Shown piece after piece: positions 1-11,266 of a stretch of 63,613 nt of DNA; within the stretch, counting starts at the first letter, position 1, and every line of letters starts with the position of its first letter. Source of the DNA: Eubacteriales bacterium (GTDB lineage: Bacteria; Bacillota; Clostridia; Oscillospirales; CAG-382); assembly GCA_028702135.1 (NCBI GenBank), contig JAQVPJ010000012.1:1-63613 (forward strand), in the 5' to 3' direction. Both the position numbers and the translations under genes were made by a program. A model generated the notes under the pieces. It was not told the origin of the DNA and ran no database searches. It was given only the letters and a program-made list of their open reading frames with translations.

Positions 1-2065
1 TGTCGATTTCCTCCACTCCGGTTATTTCCCTGTATTTACCGGGTATCAGGCTCTTTCTGCCGAGCATCCTGCCAAGCGATTTATATAAAATTGAGTTGAC
101 AAGAGAACTTTTTCCCGAGCCGGAAACACCTGTAACGCATATAAAGCAGCCAAGCGGGAATTTTACGTCGATATTCTTTAAGTTGTTCTCCTGCGCACCG
201 AAAATTGTAATGAATTTTCCGTTTCCCTGTCTGCGCTGCTGGGGCACGGCAATAAACTTTCTGCCCGAAAGATATTGCCCGGTAATGGAGCTCTCGCAGG
301 ATAAAAGTTCTTTAGGTGTGCCGGCAAAAACAACTTCTCCGCCGTGCACTCCGGCTTTCGGACCGATATCTACTATATAATCCGCTGCGAGCATAGTTTC
401 CTCGTCATGCTCGACGACAATAAGCGTGTTTCCGATATCACGCAGTCTTTTCAGAGTCTCTATAAGCATATGGTTATCACGCTGGTGAAGACCTATGCTC
501 GGCTCGTCCAGCACATAAAGCACTCCTACCAGAGCGGAACCTATCTGTGTCGCAAGTCTTATCCTCTGTGCTTCCCCGCCCGAAAGACTGCCTGCGCGTC
601 TGCCGAGTGTAAGATAACTCAATCCAACGCTCTGCAAGAATCCGAGTCTTTCGTTTATTTCTTTTTTTATCTCCTTTGCTATTGCGGTTTCTGTTTTTGT
701 GAGCCTGAGCCTGTCAAAAAAAGATTTAAGATCGGAAATGCTCATCTCGCACAGCTGCTGAATATTCCTGTTTCCCACCGTGACGGCAAGGGATTCCTTT
801 TTTAGCCTCCTGCCCTGACAATCAGGACAGGGAACATTCTCCATAAATTCCTCGTAATACTCCTTTGCTTCGTAAGAGGTGTTAGTGTCGTAACGGCGTT
901 TCACCATATTAACGATGCCCTCGAATCTCGGCTCGTCAAAGGGACGCTTTTTTTTAAGATTACCGTAATACAAAACATCCAGCGCTTCGGGCGAGAAGTC
1001 CTTTATCGGCTTGTGAATGTCAAAGTTATAGAACCTACCGACCGCATTTATCGACTCACCGAAATAATTATTTGATTCGATTGATTTAAATCCGTTGCAT
1101 ATTATCGCCCCGCCAAACAGCGAAAGCTCTCTGTCTGGGATGAGCTTGTCCGGGGAAACGACATAGTTTTCTCCCAAACCTCCGCACGACTCGCATGCCC
1201 CGAAAGGACTATTGAAGGAAAACATCCTCGGAGCAAGCTCCCCCAAAGAAATTCCATGGGTTTTGCACGCATAATTCTGGCTGAATACCATTTCGTTTTC
1301 ATCGAATTCCGAAACTCCGGTGCTTGTTTCAGCATCACCCTCATCGGGGACAATCAATATTTTTACTATGCCACCGGATAGACCGGAAGCCGTCTCTATG
1401 CTGTCTGTCAACCTTGTGTGAATGGTGTCCTTCCGCATTATGAGCCTGTCCACGACAATATCGATATCATGCTTTTTATTTTTATCAAGCTCGATTTTTT
1501 CCGTAAGCTCATACATATTGCCGTCAACCCGAGCACGGACATAACCGCTTTTCATTGCATCCTCGATCACTTTTTCGTGAAGACCTTTTTTTGCTGAAAT
1601 AACCGGTGCGAGAACCATAAATCTTGTGCCATCCTCAAGTGCCATGATTTTATCCACTATCTCGTCAACCGACTGCTGACTTATCACTTCGCCGCAAATC
1701 GGGCAGTGAGGAACACCGATTCTTGCGTACAGCAAACGCAGATAATCATAAATCTCGGTAACCGTTCCAACGGTGGAGCGAGGGTTTTTTGATGTAGTTT
1801 TCTGGTCGATTGATATAGCCGGAGACAACCCCTCTATCAAGTCTACATCCGGCTTGTCGAGCTGACCGAGAAACATACGCGCATATGAGGAAAGCGATTC
1901 AACAAAACGGCGATGTCCCTCTGCATATATTGTGTCGAACGCAAGAGAGGACTTGCCTGAGCCGGAAAGTCCGGTAAAAACGATATACTTACCCCTCGGT
2001 AAAGTCAATGATATATTTTTAAGGTTGTGTACACGTGCACCTTTGATTACCAAATCTGTAGTCAT
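1..2065 (-). CDS. uvrA: UvrA, excinuclease ABC subunit A (C-terminus outside window)
   Basis: ATPase that finds DNA lesions with UvrB in nucleotide excision repair. The reading frame is open from the ATG at 2065 to the left window edge, so about 688 of roughly 940 residues are present. The first Walker A motif (GLSGSGKSS) is at about residues 32-40, followed by a CPICG zinc-binding segment. The second Walker A (GVSGSGKSS) is at about residues 645-652, close to the edge. It lies 21 bp downstream of uvrB on the same strand, so the two are probably co-transcribed. The missing C-terminus is a window effect, not a gene defect. Confidence 0.96.
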   Translation of the reverse strand, partial: MTTDLVIKGARVHNLKNISLTLPRGKYIVFTGLSGSGKSSLAFDTIYAEGHRRFVESLSSYARMFLGQLDKPDVDLIEGLSPAISIDQKTTSKNPRSTVGTVTEIYDYLRLLYARIGVPHCPICGEVISQQSVDEIVDKIMALEDGTRFMVLAPVISAKKGLHEKVIEDAMKSGYVRARVDGNMYELTEKIELDKNKKHDIDIVVDRLIMRKDTIHTRLTDSIETASGLSGGIVKILIVPDEGDAETSTGVSEFDENEMVFSQNYACKTHGISLGELAPRMFSFNSPFGACESCGGLGENYVVSPDKLIPDRELSLFGGAIICNGFKSIESNNYFGESINAVGRFYNFDIHKPIKDFSPEALDVLYYGNLKKKRPFDEPRFEGIVNMVKRRYDTNTSYEAKEYYEEFMENVPCPDCQGRRLKKESLAVTVGNRNIQQLCEMSISDLKSFFDRLRLTKTETAIAKEIKKEINERLGFLQSVGLSYLTLGRRAGSLSGGEAQRIRLATQIGSALVGVLYVLDEPSIGLHQRDNHMLIETLKRLRDIGNTLIVVEHDEETMLAADYIVDIGPKAGVHGGEVVFAGTPKELLSCESSITGQYLSGRKFIAVPQQRRQGNGKFITIFGAQENNLKNIDVKFPLGCFICVTGVSGSGKSSLVNSILYKSLGRMLGRKSLIPGKYREITGVEEID

Positions 2066-2086
2066 ATATGCTCCTATTTTTAAACT

Positions 2087-4039
2087 TTAATACAATCTTT
2101 TGATTCTATCCCTTATCGCCGCCGCTGTTTCAAAATCAAGCTCCTTTGCGGCACGTTTCATCTCGGCAGTAAGTTTTTCCACCAATTTCTTTCTTGCGTC
2201 TTTTGACAGTTTGCCCTTTTCTCCAGCTTCGATCTCGGCTTTGCTCGTTATCTCCAGATTGTCGCGTATCTCCTTTATTATCGTTCTGGGTACTATTCCG
2301 TGTTCAAGATTATATTCATTCTGCAGCTTACGGCGACGATTAGTCTCTCTGATAGCCCGTTCCATAGAGCCTGTAATCGTATCAGCATACATGATTACCT
2401 TTCCGTTCTCATTTCGGGCGGCTCTGCCGACTGTCTGGATCAGAGAAGTCTCACTCCTTAAAAAACCTTCTTTATCCGCGTCAAGAATCGCCACAAGAGA
2501 AACCTCAGGAAGGTCAAGACCTTCTCTTAAAAGGTTTATACCCACCAGAACATCAAACTCACCCGTTCTCAGCCCTTTTAGAATATCTATACGCTCTATA
2601 GTGTCTATTCCGAAGTGCATATACCGACAGCGTACCTGATGCAGCTCAAGGTATTCGCTTAAATCCTCCGCCATTTTCTTTGTAAGCGTTGTTACCAGTA
2701 CCCTTTCCTTTCTCTCAGCGTGTTGTCTTATCTCTCCGAGTAGATCGTCGATCTGTCCTTTTACCGGACGAACCTCAATAACAGGGTCAAGCAGTCCGGT
2801 CGGCCTTATTATCTGCTCAACAATCTGTTTTGAAAGATTTTTCTCATACTCGTTCGGGGTGGCGCTTACATATATGGTTTGCCCTCTTTTATCGTTGAAC
2901 TCGTCGAATCTGAGAGGCCTGTTATCGTATGCCGAGGGCAGACGAAAGCCGTAATCTATCAGGTTCTTTTTCCTGGAATAATCACCGCCGGACATTCCGC
3001 GTACCTGTGGAACAGTCACATGGCTCTCATCTATAAACATAATATAATCCTTAGGGAAATAATCCATCAGCGTATATGGAGTACTTCCCGGAGCTCTGCC
3101 GGACAACACCCTCGAATAATTCTCGACTCCGCTGCAGAAACCTATCTCTTTTATCTGCTCTACATCGAACAAAACCCGCTCTTTTATACGCTGTGCTTCC
3201 AGCAGCTTTCCGTTCGATTCAAAATACTCAATCCGCTCGTCAAGCTCGGCTAAAATCTCCTCAAGCGCCTTTTTGCGTGTCTCCTCATTCGTAACATAAT
3301 GCGTCGCAGGATATACTACCGCATGAGCAAGCCTTGATACAGCCTCGCCTGTAACAGTGTTTATTTGTGAAACACGCTCTATCTCGTCTCCAAACAGTTC
3401 AACCCGAAGCGCCTCTGTATTGGTGTTGGAAGGAAAAATCTCGATAACATCACCGCGGACACGGAAGTTGTTACGCTCAAAGCCTATATCACTTCTCGTA
3501 TATTGGAGTGCAACAAGCTTTTTTATTATTTCCTCTCTCGGAAAGATAAGCCCCGGTCTGAGAGAAATAACCTGATCGTGGTATTCATTGGGATCACCCA
3601 ACGAATAAATACAGGAAACAGACGATACTATAATCACATCCCTGCGCTCAAACAGCGCGCTTGTGGCAGAATGACGAAGTTTGTCAATCTCATCATTAAT
3701 TGAGGAGTCCTTTTCTATATAAACATCTTTGCCCGGTACATATGCTTCCGGCTGATAATAATCATAGTAGGAAACAAAAAATTCGACAGCGTTTTCGGGG
3801 AAAAGCGCTCTGAACTCTGCGCAAAGCTGTGCGGCAAGCGTCTTGTTATGAGCAAGTACAAGGGTGGGACGGTTTATGTTCGCTATAATATTCGCCATCG
3901 TAAAAGTTTTACCCGAGCCCGTAACGCCTACAAGCGTTTGATTACGATAATTTTTACGGATACCCTCTGATAACAGTTCAATAGCCTCGGGTTGGTCGCC
4001 TGTTGGCTTATAATCGCTTTTCAGCTTGAAATCCGCCAT
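2087..4039 (-). CDS. uvrB: UvrB, excinuclease ABC subunit B
   Basis: Damage-verification helicase-like subunit that receives DNA from UvrA and recruits UvrC. At 650 aa it is full length. Visible are Walker A GVTGSGKT (about residues 38-45), the damage-binding beta-hairpin [12 protein letters not shown] (about 92-103), helicase motifs such as DESH and the QTVGRAARN box, and a C-terminal UVR motif (about 617-648) that binds UvrC. The start codon follows a GAGAGGGTG ribosome-binding site. It is the first gene of a uvrB-uvrA operon. Confidence 0.97.
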   Translation of the reverse strand: MADFKLKSDYKPTGDQPEAIELLSEGIRKNYRNQTLVGVTGSGKTFTMANIIANINRPTLVLAHNKTLAAQLCAEFRALFPENAVEFFVSYYDYYQPEAYVPGKDVYIEKDSSINDEIDKLRHSATSALFERRDVIIVSSVSCIYSLGDPNEYHDQVISLRPGLIFPREEIIKKLVALQYTRSDIGFERNNFRVRGDVIEIFPSNTNTEALRVELFGDEIERVSQINTVTGEAVSRLAHAVVYPATHYVTNEETRKKALEEILAELDERIEYFESNGKLLEAQRIKERVLFDVEQIKEIGFCSGVENYSRVLSGRAPGSTPYTLMDYFPKDYIMFIDESHVTVPQVRGMSGGDYSRKKNLIDYGFRLPSAYDNRPLRFDEFNDKRGQTIYVSATPNEYEKNLSKQIVEQIIRPTGLLDPVIEVRPVKGQIDDLLGEIRQHAERKERVLVTTLTKKMAEDLSEYLELHQVRCRYMHFGIDTIERIDILKGLRTGEFDVLVGINLLREGLDLPEVSLVAILDADKEGFLRSETSLIQTVGRAARNENGKVIMYADTITGSMERAIRETNRRRKLQNEYNLEHGIVPRTIIKEIRDNLEITSKAEIEAGEKGKLSKDARKKLVEKLTAEMKRAAKELDFETAAAIRDRIKRLY

Positions 4040-4073
4040 TTTTCCGCACCCTCTCTTTTTTTTGTATCTTTTA

Positions 4074-4103
4074 ATTATACCATACTAATTACAGGTACAC
4101 AAT
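4074..4103 (-). promoter_or_regulatory. Probable sigma-A promoter of uvrBA
   Basis: On the minus strand a perfect TATAAT (4074-4079) is preceded, after 17 bases, by TTGTGT as a partial -35 box. It lies about 35 bp upstream of the uvrB start. No SOS (LexA/DinR) box was recognised with confidence. Confidence 0.5.
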
Positions 4104-4124
4104 AAAAATTTTCAATATTTTGTA

Positions 4125-4153
4125 TTGAGTTTATGTGTGATGTATAGTATAAT
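4125..4153 (+). promoter_or_regulatory. Sigma-A promoter of the lipoprotein gene
   Basis: TTGAGT (4125-4130), a 17-base spacer and a perfect TATAAT (4148-4153) face the lipoprotein gene that starts at 4269. The promoter is divergent from the uvrB promoter, and about 110 bases of leader would follow. Confidence 0.65.
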
Positions 4154-4268
4154 CTAAGTCAGCGGTAAAATTCAACACCAAAACATATGTTCGTTTGTAA
4201 ACAAAGTGTGTACATTTTCCGATATTAAATCGGTGGCAGTTATGCCGCGGAAAGGCGTTATAATAATT

Positions 4269-4823
4269 ATGAAGAAAACATTGACATTGCTGATTGCTAT
4301 CGTTGCGTTTCTGCTTGTCTCCTGCAAAAGCGAACCCTCCGGCGAATCATTACCTGATGGTATGCTTCTGGCAAATAACGAAGCAGTTGATTATTACTTC
4401 TATTACCCTGAGGGTTGGGAGATTGACAGAAACGAAGGTATGATCTCTATACGCTACAACACCTCGGAAAAGGTTGGGCTTGAGGAGTACGCATCCATAT
4501 CGGTAATGTCGTTTACAAATAAGGATACCGCACAGGTTGTAAACAAATACTGGGAAGAAAATGTAAGCTCAATAGCTAACCTTTTTGAGGGCGATGGTGA
4601 TGATTACGCAATTAAGGATGAAAGCGAAATACGACTCGATAATGTCGTTTCCGCAAGGAAAGTATACACAGGCACCCTGGACGGGAATACCTATAAATTC
4701 GCACAGGTCATCTGTATTCGTAATTCAATCGTTTACCTTATCACATTCACCGGAACTGAGGATGATTATAGCAATTTGATAGATGATTTTGACACAGTAA
4801 TATCAAACTTTCATTTTAAATAA
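4269..4823 (+). CDS. Small lipoprotein, PsbP/DcrB-like
   Basis: 184 aa from the ATG at 4269. This start is chosen because it begins a signal peptide (MKKTLTLLIAIVAFLLVSC) and is preceded by GGAAAGG. The LVSC lipobox predicts a lipid-anchored cell-surface protein. The mature part has the pattern YYPEGW ... YW ... VYLITFTG ... VISNFHF, which resembles PsbP/DcrB-type small domains; this is a pattern-level inference. The gene stands alone, divergent from uvrB, and ends at a terminator. Function unknown. Confidence 0.75.
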   Translation: MKKTLTLLIAIVAFLLVSCKSEPSGESLPDGMLLANNEAVDYYFYYPEGWEIDRNEGMISIRYNTSEKVGLEEYASISVMSFTNKDTAQVVNKYWEENVSSIANLFEGDGDDYAIKDESEIRLDNVVSARKVYTGTLDGNTYKFAQVICIRNSIVYLITFTGTEDDYSNLIDDFDTVISNFHFK

Positions 4824-4853
4824 GCCAAGAAAATATCCAAAATCTACAAACAA

Positions 4854-4900
4854 ACAGAGCTTCAAAACGATTTCCGTTTTCTGAAGCTCTGTTGATTTTT
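4854..4900. terminator. Bidirectional terminator between lipoprotein and chemoreceptor genes
   Basis: An inverted repeat (acagagcttc.../...gaagctctgt, with a two-base bulge) is followed by a T-rich run on the plus strand. It sits between two convergent genes and could stop transcription from both sides. Confidence 0.7.
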
Positions 4901-4909
4901 GTTTTTAAC

Positions 4910-6730
4910 TTAGAACTTGAATGCTTCCACCTGTTCTTTAAGCACCTTAGCCTGCCTTGATAACTCGATACCGGATGCCGTGCTTTCCTCCGACATTGCG
5001 GAGTTTGTCTGCATTACATTGGAAATCTCACCAATACCTATATTAATCTGAGCAATCCCCTTAGTCTGTTCTTCTGAAGAACCCGATATTTTTATAATCA
5101 ATGAATCCATCTCGTTTATAATATCGAGCACCTCAGATAGTTTTTCCGCTGTCACAGACGCCATATCCGAACCGTTCTTTGAAATTTTGTTCGATTCCTC
5201 AATCATTTCTGCAATTTCGCTTGCTGCATCTGCAGAACGGCTTGCCAGCTGCTTTACATTGTCTGCAACAACAGCAAAGCCCTTACCGTATTGACCTGCT
5301 TGTGCCGCTTCCACTGCTGCGTTTAAGGACAGGATATTTGTCTGGAAAGCTATATCATCGATGACCTTGATTATCTTAGAAATCCTGTTTGACGAAAGAC
5401 TTATATCATTCATTGCCGTGAGTAACTCCCGCATACTTGTATTACCCTCGACGCATTTATTTTTTGCCTTTTCAGATAGTTTCGAAGCATTATTCGCCAT
5501 ATCGGAATTACTCTTTGTCATTGTATAAATCTCGTCAACGGAGCTGCTTAATTGCTCAACTGAAGCGGCCTGCTCAACAGCTCCCTGCGAAAGTGCGGTG
5601 CTTGACGATGCTATCTCCTCAGAAGCCGTGGTTATTTGTACTGCGGATTCGTTTACTCTTCTTATCAGAGAACGCAATTTTTCTGCCATATCGGTAAATG
5701 ATTTTGCAAGCAACCCGATTTCGGTGTTTGATTTAATTTTTACGCTTACATTTAAATCGCCCTCTGAGATATCCTCTGCTGCCTTTACAACCTTTTTAAG
5801 AGGGTTAGCCATGACTTTTGTAAGATACACTGTCGTTTCTATTAAGATGACAATAACCGCGAAAATCGATATTATCAGCGCGGTTTTTAGCGCATCAAAC
5901 ATGAGTGCCTGTGCTTCAGTAAGCGGCTGACCCGCAAACAGAACGCCGATTACATCACCATCGGAGTTATTGAGCGAAAGGTATGAGCATATGTATTGGC
6001 TGCCTAATATCTCGGCTTCGCCCGTATACGCTTTACCCTGGTTTATAACAATTTCAGCAACCTCGTTTGAAAGAGTAGTTCCGATCTGACGCTGACCGTC
6101 TTTTGTGATAGTTGTGTTTACCCTTATATTACCTTCGAAAACCGTAAAATCAGTACCATATAAAGATTTTAGCCCATCAACAATCGATTCGTTGATAAGA
6201 GTATAACCCGCAACCACTGCTCCCATAATCTCCCCCTTCGTGTTTTTAATAGGAGCTGCGGATACTGCGCAAAGTTGCTGCATAATATCCGATTCAATTG
6301 TGGAAACGGTTTTTCCACTCAACGCAGCGGCAACGCTCTCGTTATTCTTAATATCAGTCTTGTCGACCGCAATTCCAGCGCTTGCATTAACCTTACCGTT
6401 TATATCGGTGATTATAAAGAATTCGGTTTCCGTATTTTTTTGAAATACCGAAGCGACATTCTTTATATTGTCAGAGTCTCCAATCAACAATGCGTTGATT
6501 ATAGCATCTTCCCGAGCTCCGAACGTAGCGTTGATTGTCGCGGTATCCAAGACATCAAACACCTTGGTTTTGAGACCGTTTACGCCATTATTGGCTTGTT
6601 TTTCACTATTCCCGGTGTTGTAAGAGTTTACCTGCAGTAATATCACTCCGACAATAACGGTTACAGCAACGATGAAAGTGAGTATTGAAAACAACAAAAC
6701 CCTGCTACTGAGTCTTCTGCTTTTCTTCAT
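4910..6730 (-). CDS. Methyl-accepting chemotaxis protein (single-Cache type)
   Basis: Membrane chemoreceptor, about 606 aa from the ATG at 6730. That ATG overlaps the cheB stop as ATGA and follows AAGGGGA; an upstream TTG is less likely. Order: TM1 (about residues 10-32), an extracytoplasmic region of about 240 residues resembling single-Cache domains, TM2 (about 280-305), HAMP, then the long signalling hairpin with the tip [20 protein letters not shown]. The usual tip AAVEAARAG reads AAVEAAQAG here. Last gene of the che operon. The ligand is unknown. Confidence 0.92.
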   Translation of the reverse strand: MKKSRRLSSRVLLFSILTFIVAVTVIVGVILLQVNSYNTGNSEKQANNGVNGLKTKVFDVLDTATINATFGAREDAIINALLIGDSDNIKNVASVFQKNTETEFFIITDINGKVNASAGIAVDKTDIKNNESVAAALSGKTVSTIESDIMQQLCAVSAAPIKNTKGEIMGAVVAGYTLINESIVDGLKSLYGTDFTVFEGNIRVNTTITKDGQRQIGTTLSNEVAEIVINQGKAYTGEAEILGSQYICSYLSLNNSDGDVIGVLFAGQPLTEAQALMFDALKTALIISIFAVIVILIETTVYLTKVMANPLKKVVKAAEDISEGDLNVSVKIKSNTEIGLLAKSFTDMAEKLRSLIRRVNESAVQITTASEEIASSSTALSQGAVEQAASVEQLSSSVDEIYTMTKSNSDMANNASKLSEKAKNKCVEGNTSMRELLTAMNDISLSSNRISKIIKVIDDIAFQTNILSLNAAVEAAQAGQYGKGFAVVADNVKQLASRSADAASEIAEMIEESNKISKNGSDMASVTAEKLSEVLDIINEMDSLIIKISGSSEEQTKGIAQINIGIGEISNVMQTNSAMSEESTASGIELSRQAKVLKEQVEAFKF

Positions 6731-7794
6731 TGGTACGATTCCCCTTTTTCGCAATTGTTTATTTTCTTTTTTATTAGCTTTGAAGCCATTTTTATAGCGT
6801 CAGGGATGGTTTCTAATGCGAACTGCTTTTCAACCGCACCTGTTTCATAAGCCACCTTAGGCATTCCGTACACTACCGAGGTTTTTTCGTCCTGACCTAT
6901 AGTTACAGCTCCGTTTTTCCGCATTTCCAAAAGCCCTTTTGCTCCGTCCTGACCCATTCCTGTCAATATCACACCTATGGAATTTGCACCGCATTCCTTT
7001 GCTACAGAGAAGAACAGTTTATCCACAGACGGACAATGACCGTTTACCTTATCGCCCGGAACGATGTCGGTTTTAAATATCTGACCGATTTTTTTTATAA
7101 CTAAATGCTTGTCCCCCGGTGCGATGAATACCTTTCCGGGTTCAATCACTTCATTCCCCTGCGCTTCTTTTACGTTAAGGGAAGTCTGTGTGTTCATTCG
7201 CTCCGCAAACATTTTTGAAAAAACCGGAGGTATATGCTGGACTATCACAATACCGGGTATGTTTTCAGGCAGGTTCCTCAAAACACTGTACAGAGCTTCT
7301 GTCCCCCCTGTTGACGCACCTATCGCAATTATTTTCTTTTCATCAAACTTATTCGATTCAAAGATGGGTTTGGTTATTGTTTTTATGGATTTTTTGACCT
7401 TCGCTTTTGTCGCTATTTTAATTTTCGACCTTAACTCAGCAATGAAATCTTCCATAGATGATATACGATTACCCTCCGGTTTTGTGATAAAATCGACCGC
7501 TCCTGCGTTCATGGCGTCAAATATCGCATCCGAAATCGTGCTGACTACAATAACAGGCAGTGGATACTGGGGTATTAATTGTCTTACAAACTCAATTCCG
7601 TTCATCCTCGGCATCTGTATATCGCAGGTCAAGCAATCCGGACTGTATTTAATAATCATATCTCTGGCTTGAAAAGGGTTACTCGCCTTCCCGACAATCT
7701 TAATTTCGGGATCTTCTGATAATCCTCTCGCCAATACCTCTCTGAACAATACCGAATCGTCTACAATAAGGACTTTAATTTTTCCGTTTACCAT
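6727..7794 (-). CDS. cheB: CheB, receptor methylesterase/glutamine deamidase
   Basis: 355 aa. The N-terminal receiver domain has the acidic pair D12/D13 and the phospho-acceptor D58 (CDIQMP). The C-terminal methylesterase domain shows the catalytic elements GASTGG (Ser), VQHIPP (His) and [10 protein letters not shown] (Asp). It removes methyl groups from receptors during adaptation, opposite to CheR. The stop codon overlaps the downstream receptor start (ATGA), suggesting coupled translation. No cheD is seen nearby, so CheB is the only visible receptor deamidase. Confidence 0.96.
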   Translation of the reverse strand: MVNGKIKVLIVDDSVLFREVLARGLSEDPEIKIVGKASNPFQARDMIIKYSPDCLTCDIQMPRMNGIEFVRQLIPQYPLPVIVVSTISDAIFDAMNAGAVDFITKPEGNRISSMEDFIAELRSKIKIATKAKVKKSIKTITKPIFESNKFDEKKIIAIGASTGGTEALYSVLRNLPENIPGIVIVQHIPPVFSKMFAERMNTQTSLNVKEAQGNEVIEPGKVFIAPGDKHLVIKKIGQIFKTDIVPGDKVNGHCPSVDKLFFSVAKECGANSIGVILTGMGQDGAKGLLEMRKNGAVTIGQDEKTSVVYGMPKVAYETGAVEKQFALETIPDAIKMASKLIKKKINNCEKGESYQ

Positions 7795-7814
7795 AACATT
7801 ACTCCGTTTTGTTG

Positions 7815-8669
7815 TTATATTTTGCGATAAACAGCAGGTGCTACATATCTGAAATCCGATTCATTCCTTGCAATAGCCTCCGAATGTCCTAAAAACAGAT
7901 ACCCCCCATTCCCCGTTCTTTCATATAATTTATTTACCAGATCGATTTTTGTATTGTTATCAAAGTAAATCATTACATTTCTGCAAAAGATTACATGAAA
8001 TTTTTTCCTGAACGGAAACCTGCTCTCCATCAAATTAAACTTTCTGTATATCACTTCGTTTTTTATACTATCCACTACAACGGAGTTTTCATCGTCAACT
8101 GCCTTAAAATAATTCATCCTCCAACTCAAGGGTAGCGATTTCAGCTTTTCGTTTGCATACTCCCCTTTCATAGCTTCATGCAAAACTTTTTCTGAAATAT
8201 CTGTCGCCAGAATCTTTTTATCCCAAAATATCTTCTTTTTTCCCAAAAACTCGTCTATCAACATCGCAAGAGTATATGACTCCTCTCCCGTAGAGCAAGC
8301 GGCACACCAGATTCTTAAGTCTCTGTTTGTTACGCCAGTATACAGTTCCGGGAGAACAGTGTTCTTAAAATAATCGAAATGATCCTTTTCCCGCATAAAA
8401 AAGGTATGGTTGGTAGTTATTTTATTAATAAGCTGCGATATGACGGCTTCGGATTTGTCCGAGGTCAGCGCTTTGTAAAAATCTGTAAAACTACTGTATC
8501 CGTTTTGAATTAATGTGTTGCTCAAACGTCCTGTCAACAGAGCCCGCTTTTCTTCCTTGATATTAATTCCGTAATTATCCTTTATAAATCCTACGAGTTG
8601 ATGAAATTCTTTATCTGTGATTTGTATCATAATTCTAAGTATTTCGGATGGATAGGGTTTCCTCTCCAT
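7815..8669 (-). CDS. cheR: CheR, SAM-dependent receptor methyltransferase
   Basis: 284 aa. It has an N-terminal CheR helical domain and a SAM-binding domain with WCAACSTGEESYTLAM, plus IFCRNVMIYFD near the C-terminus, both typical of CheR. It methylates receptor glutamates during adaptation. The ATG at 8669 has GGAG seven bases upstream. An in-frame ATG at 8630 (MIQITDKEF) matches family N-termini and is a possible alternative. The gene lies 21 bp after the receptor gene and 20 bp before cheB. Confidence 0.95.
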   Translation of the reverse strand: MERKPYPSEILRIMIQITDKEFHQLVGFIKDNYGINIKEEKRALLTGRLSNTLIQNGYSSFTDFYKALTSDKSEAVISQLINKITTNHTFFMREKDHFDYFKNTVLPELYTGVTNRDLRIWCAACSTGEESYTLAMLIDEFLGKKKIFWDKKILATDISEKVLHEAMKGEYANEKLKSLPLSWRMNYFKAVDDENSVVVDSIKNEVIYRKFNLMESRFPFRKKFHVIFCRNVMIYFDNNTKIDLVNKLYERTGNGGYLFLGHSEAIARNESDFRYVAPAVYRKI

Positions 8670-8690
8670 CCGAAGTCTCCGTTACAAAGT

Positions 8691-10688
8691 TTAATACTTA
8701 CCGAACTCACCGTCACTGAGTGATATTTTTATTTCATTTGAGGCTTTTTCCTTGGGTATTTCAACAGCCGGCTTTTTTAACTGTGTGCCGCTTTGCTGAA
8801 TGACCGACCGGCTTTTATTACCACCTGAGTTTTTGAGAGTAAACTTTGATACCTGCTCTTCCAGTACGGCAGCCTGTCCCGATAATTGCTCGCTTGCCGC
8901 GGCGCTCTCCTCTGAGGTTGCAGAGTTGTTCTGGACAACCTGAGAAACCTGTAAGATACCCTGATTTATCTGCTCGATACCGCTTGCCTGTTCATCAGAC
9001 GCTACCGATATTCTTTCTACAAGCTCTGCGACCTTTTCAACTCCCTCAACGATCTTTTTAAGCTCATCCGCTGTTTCGTTGGCTATCTTCGTTCCGCCGT
9101 CAACCTTATTCATTGACCCTTCGATAAGGTCCGCTGTTTCCTTAGCTGCTTTTGCAGATTTGGCCGCAAGACTTCTTACTTCCTCTGCCACTACGGCAAA
9201 GCCTTTTCCGTACTGTCCCGCGCGTGCCGCCTCAACCGCTGCATTGAGCGCAAGTATGTTGGTCTGGAAAGCTATATCCTCAATAACCTTGATGATTTTT
9301 GATATGTTGTTTGAGGAAATATTTATCTCCTCCATCGCTTTGAGCATCTGCTCCATCTGCTCGTTGCCTTTCGCAGCAAATACTCTTGCATCGGAGGCGT
9401 ATGTATCTGCATTTTTAGCGTTTTCCGCGTTAAGCTTTGTCTGTGAAGCGATCTGCTCTATCGAAGCTGTAAGCTCCTCTATCGAGCTTGCCTGCTCGGT
9501 TGCGCCCTGTGATAATTCCATACTTGAATCGGATATCTGCTTCGCTCCGGTTGCCACCTGCTCGGAGGCTATGCTGATATTCGACACAAGCTCATTTATA
9601 TTTTCCGTCAGAGCCTGAAAAGACTCTGCCAAAACACCGATCTCATCTTTTCTCTTTAAGTATTCATCAGACAAATCCTTTGAGAAGTCCCCACCTGCAA
9701 ATATGTGTGCTTGCTGCGCGGCCAATTGTATAGGTTTTTTGAATCCTCTGCCGATAAATATTGCTAAAATTACTCCTAATACTAAGCATAGAATAGCAAT
9801 TGTAGCCAAGATGATAGTCAAGCGAGTAATCTGTTGGAAAACCTCTGATTTCGGAGCAGTCAGCGCTATTGACCATGTAGTACCCTTAACCGGTGTGTAT
9901 GCCATGTATTTTTCAGTACCGCCGTATGAATATTCACCGACTCCAGTTTCACCAGCCATCATCTTTCTTTCCAATGATATAAGCTCTGCTAACTTTTTTG
10001 CTGCTTCGGGATCCTTTTCAGCTGTTTTTATATCATTGTCATAATTCATTACAAGCTCGTAATCCTTATGAGCGATCGTTGTGCACTGGCTGTCAATCAT
10101 ATACGCACTGCCTTTTTCTCCGTATGTAATCTCTTTAACCATTTCAGTTAATTCAGCCGCGTTCCTGACTGCCGATAATGTACCAATAATTTTACCATCT
10201 CTACCTTTTATAGGAACAGCGTATACTACCACCAGATTATCATCTCCGCTCCTAATTAACGGTTCCGAGATGTAGTTTTCACCCTTAATCGCTTTTTGAA
10301 AATATACGCGCCCGGATATTTCAATCGAATCAGCCAAGAGTGAGTAGGATTGCCCAGTTGGATCAGAGACCATCATATCGAAGTTGTCATTCTCTTTTGC
10401 AACCTTTTCCAACCTCGCTAAAATAAGATCTTTGTTCGCATACATATCAAGAAATATTTCATCCTGTGTGGTTGCCGCGAGACTGTTAAAATGTTTTGAC
10501 AGTTCCGCAGAAACCTTTAGTGAGGCCTGCTGTACAATGTTTTTCATAGCATCGCTTGTGCTCTCCTCAAGCGAACTGCTTGAGAAAAAGTATGAAGCTC
10601 CCGTAAGAAAGATGCTGACCAGAAAAACAATAAGAGTGATGTACAGTACCAGCTTATATGATATGCTTTTAAAACCCTTTTTTTTCAT
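8691..10688 (-). CDS. Methyl-accepting chemotaxis protein (double-Cache type)
   Basis: 665 aa. TM1 is at about residues 12-34. A large extracellular sensor (about 35-290) has the dCache pattern, including [15 protein letters not shown] and [16 protein letters not shown]2 (about 292-314), HAMP and a signalling domain with the tip [24 protein letters not shown] follow. dCache sensors commonly bind amino acids or other small metabolites; the ligand here is unknown. It is embedded between cheW and cheR, which suggests a main receptor of this operon. AGGAGGG precedes the ATG. Confidence 0.94.
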   Translation of the reverse strand: MKKKGFKSISYKLVLYITLIVFLVSIFLTGASYFFSSSSLEESTSDAMKNIVQQASLKVSAELSKHFNSLAATTQDEIFLDMYANKDLILARLEKVAKENDNFDMMVSDPTGQSYSLLADSIEISGRVYFQKAIKGENYISEPLIRSGDDNLVVVYAVPIKGRDGKIIGTLSAVRNAAELTEMVKEITYGEKGSAYMIDSQCTTIAHKDYELVMNYDNDIKTAEKDPEAAKKLAELISLERKMMAGETGVGEYSYGGTEKYMAYTPVKGTTWSIALTAPKSEVFQQITRLTIILATIAILCLVLGVILAIFIGRGFKKPIQLAAQQAHIFAGGDFSKDLSDEYLKRKDEIGVLAESFQALTENINELVSNISIASEQVATGAKQISDSSMELSQGATEQASSIEELTASIEQIASQTKLNAENAKNADTYASDARVFAAKGNEQMEQMLKAMEEINISSNNISKIIKVIEDIAFQTNILALNAAVEAARAGQYGKGFAVVAEEVRSLAAKSAKAAKETADLIEGSMNKVDGGTKIANETADELKKIVEGVEKVAELVERISVASDEQASGIEQINQGILQVSQVVQNNSATSEESAAASEQLSGQAAVLEEQVSKFTLKNSGGNKSRSVIQQSGTQLKKPAVEIPKEKASNEIKISLSDGEFGKY

Positions 10689-10762
10689 TTTTCCCTCCTA
10701 ATATTCACAAAGCATTTAAAGTTCTTTTGTGCTGATTTTTGTCTTTTCCTAACAAATCCTTG

Positions 10763-11260
10763 CTAATAATTCGATATCTTTTCGGCAATTATCGCTTCTT
10801 CTTCGCAATTAATCATACATTCAAAGTCAAGCAGCAGCTTTATCTCCTCGCCCACCTTGCCGATACCCTTTATAAATTTATTGCTTGCCTTATTTATATC
10901 CGGCGGATCAACTATATCAGTGTCGGGGATAGTCAAGACCTCTGCCACGCTGTCAACGATAAAACCGATATCCATATTGTCGATAAGAGCGACAATAACG
11001 CAGGTTCTGTCGTTATACTCAAGTACAGGCTTATTGAATCTGAGTCTTACATCCATTAAAGGTATGATTTTTCCTCTGAGATTGATAATGCCTTTGATAT
11101 ACTCCGGCAGCCCGGGTATTGTTGTTATCGGCATCATATTAATAATTTCCGTGACATATCTGATTTCAATACCGTAAAATTCGTTATCAAGATTAAAGGT
11201 AAGAAATCTTCCCGATTGGGTATCTTCCTCGATATCCGTAATTCTTTTCACATCTGCCAT
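10763..11260 (-). CDS. cheW: CheW, chemotaxis coupling protein
   Basis: 165 aa, single CheW domain. It links receptors to CheA. Visible CheW features are the FTFNLDNEFYGIEI-type opening (here FLTFNLDNEFYGIEI), PGLPEYIKGIINLRGKIIPLMDV and a GFIVDSVAEVL strand. It starts 6 bp after the cheA stop with GGGGAG upstream, so it is tightly coupled to cheA. Confidence 0.95.
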   Translation of the reverse strand: MADVKRITDIEEDTQSGRFLTFNLDNEFYGIEIRYVTEIINMMPITTIPGLPEYIKGIINLRGKIIPLMDVRLRFNKPVLEYNDRTCVIVALIDNMDIGFIVDSVAEVLTIPDTDIVDPPDINKASNKFIKGIGKVGEEIKLLLDFECMINCEEEAIIAEKISNY

Positions 11261-11266
11261 TATCGT

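Noticed and set aside
2100-3703. Plus-strand ORFs of 66-179 aa inside uvrB
   Set aside because: Shadows of the uvrB coding strand with no ribosome-binding sites and no recognisable domains.
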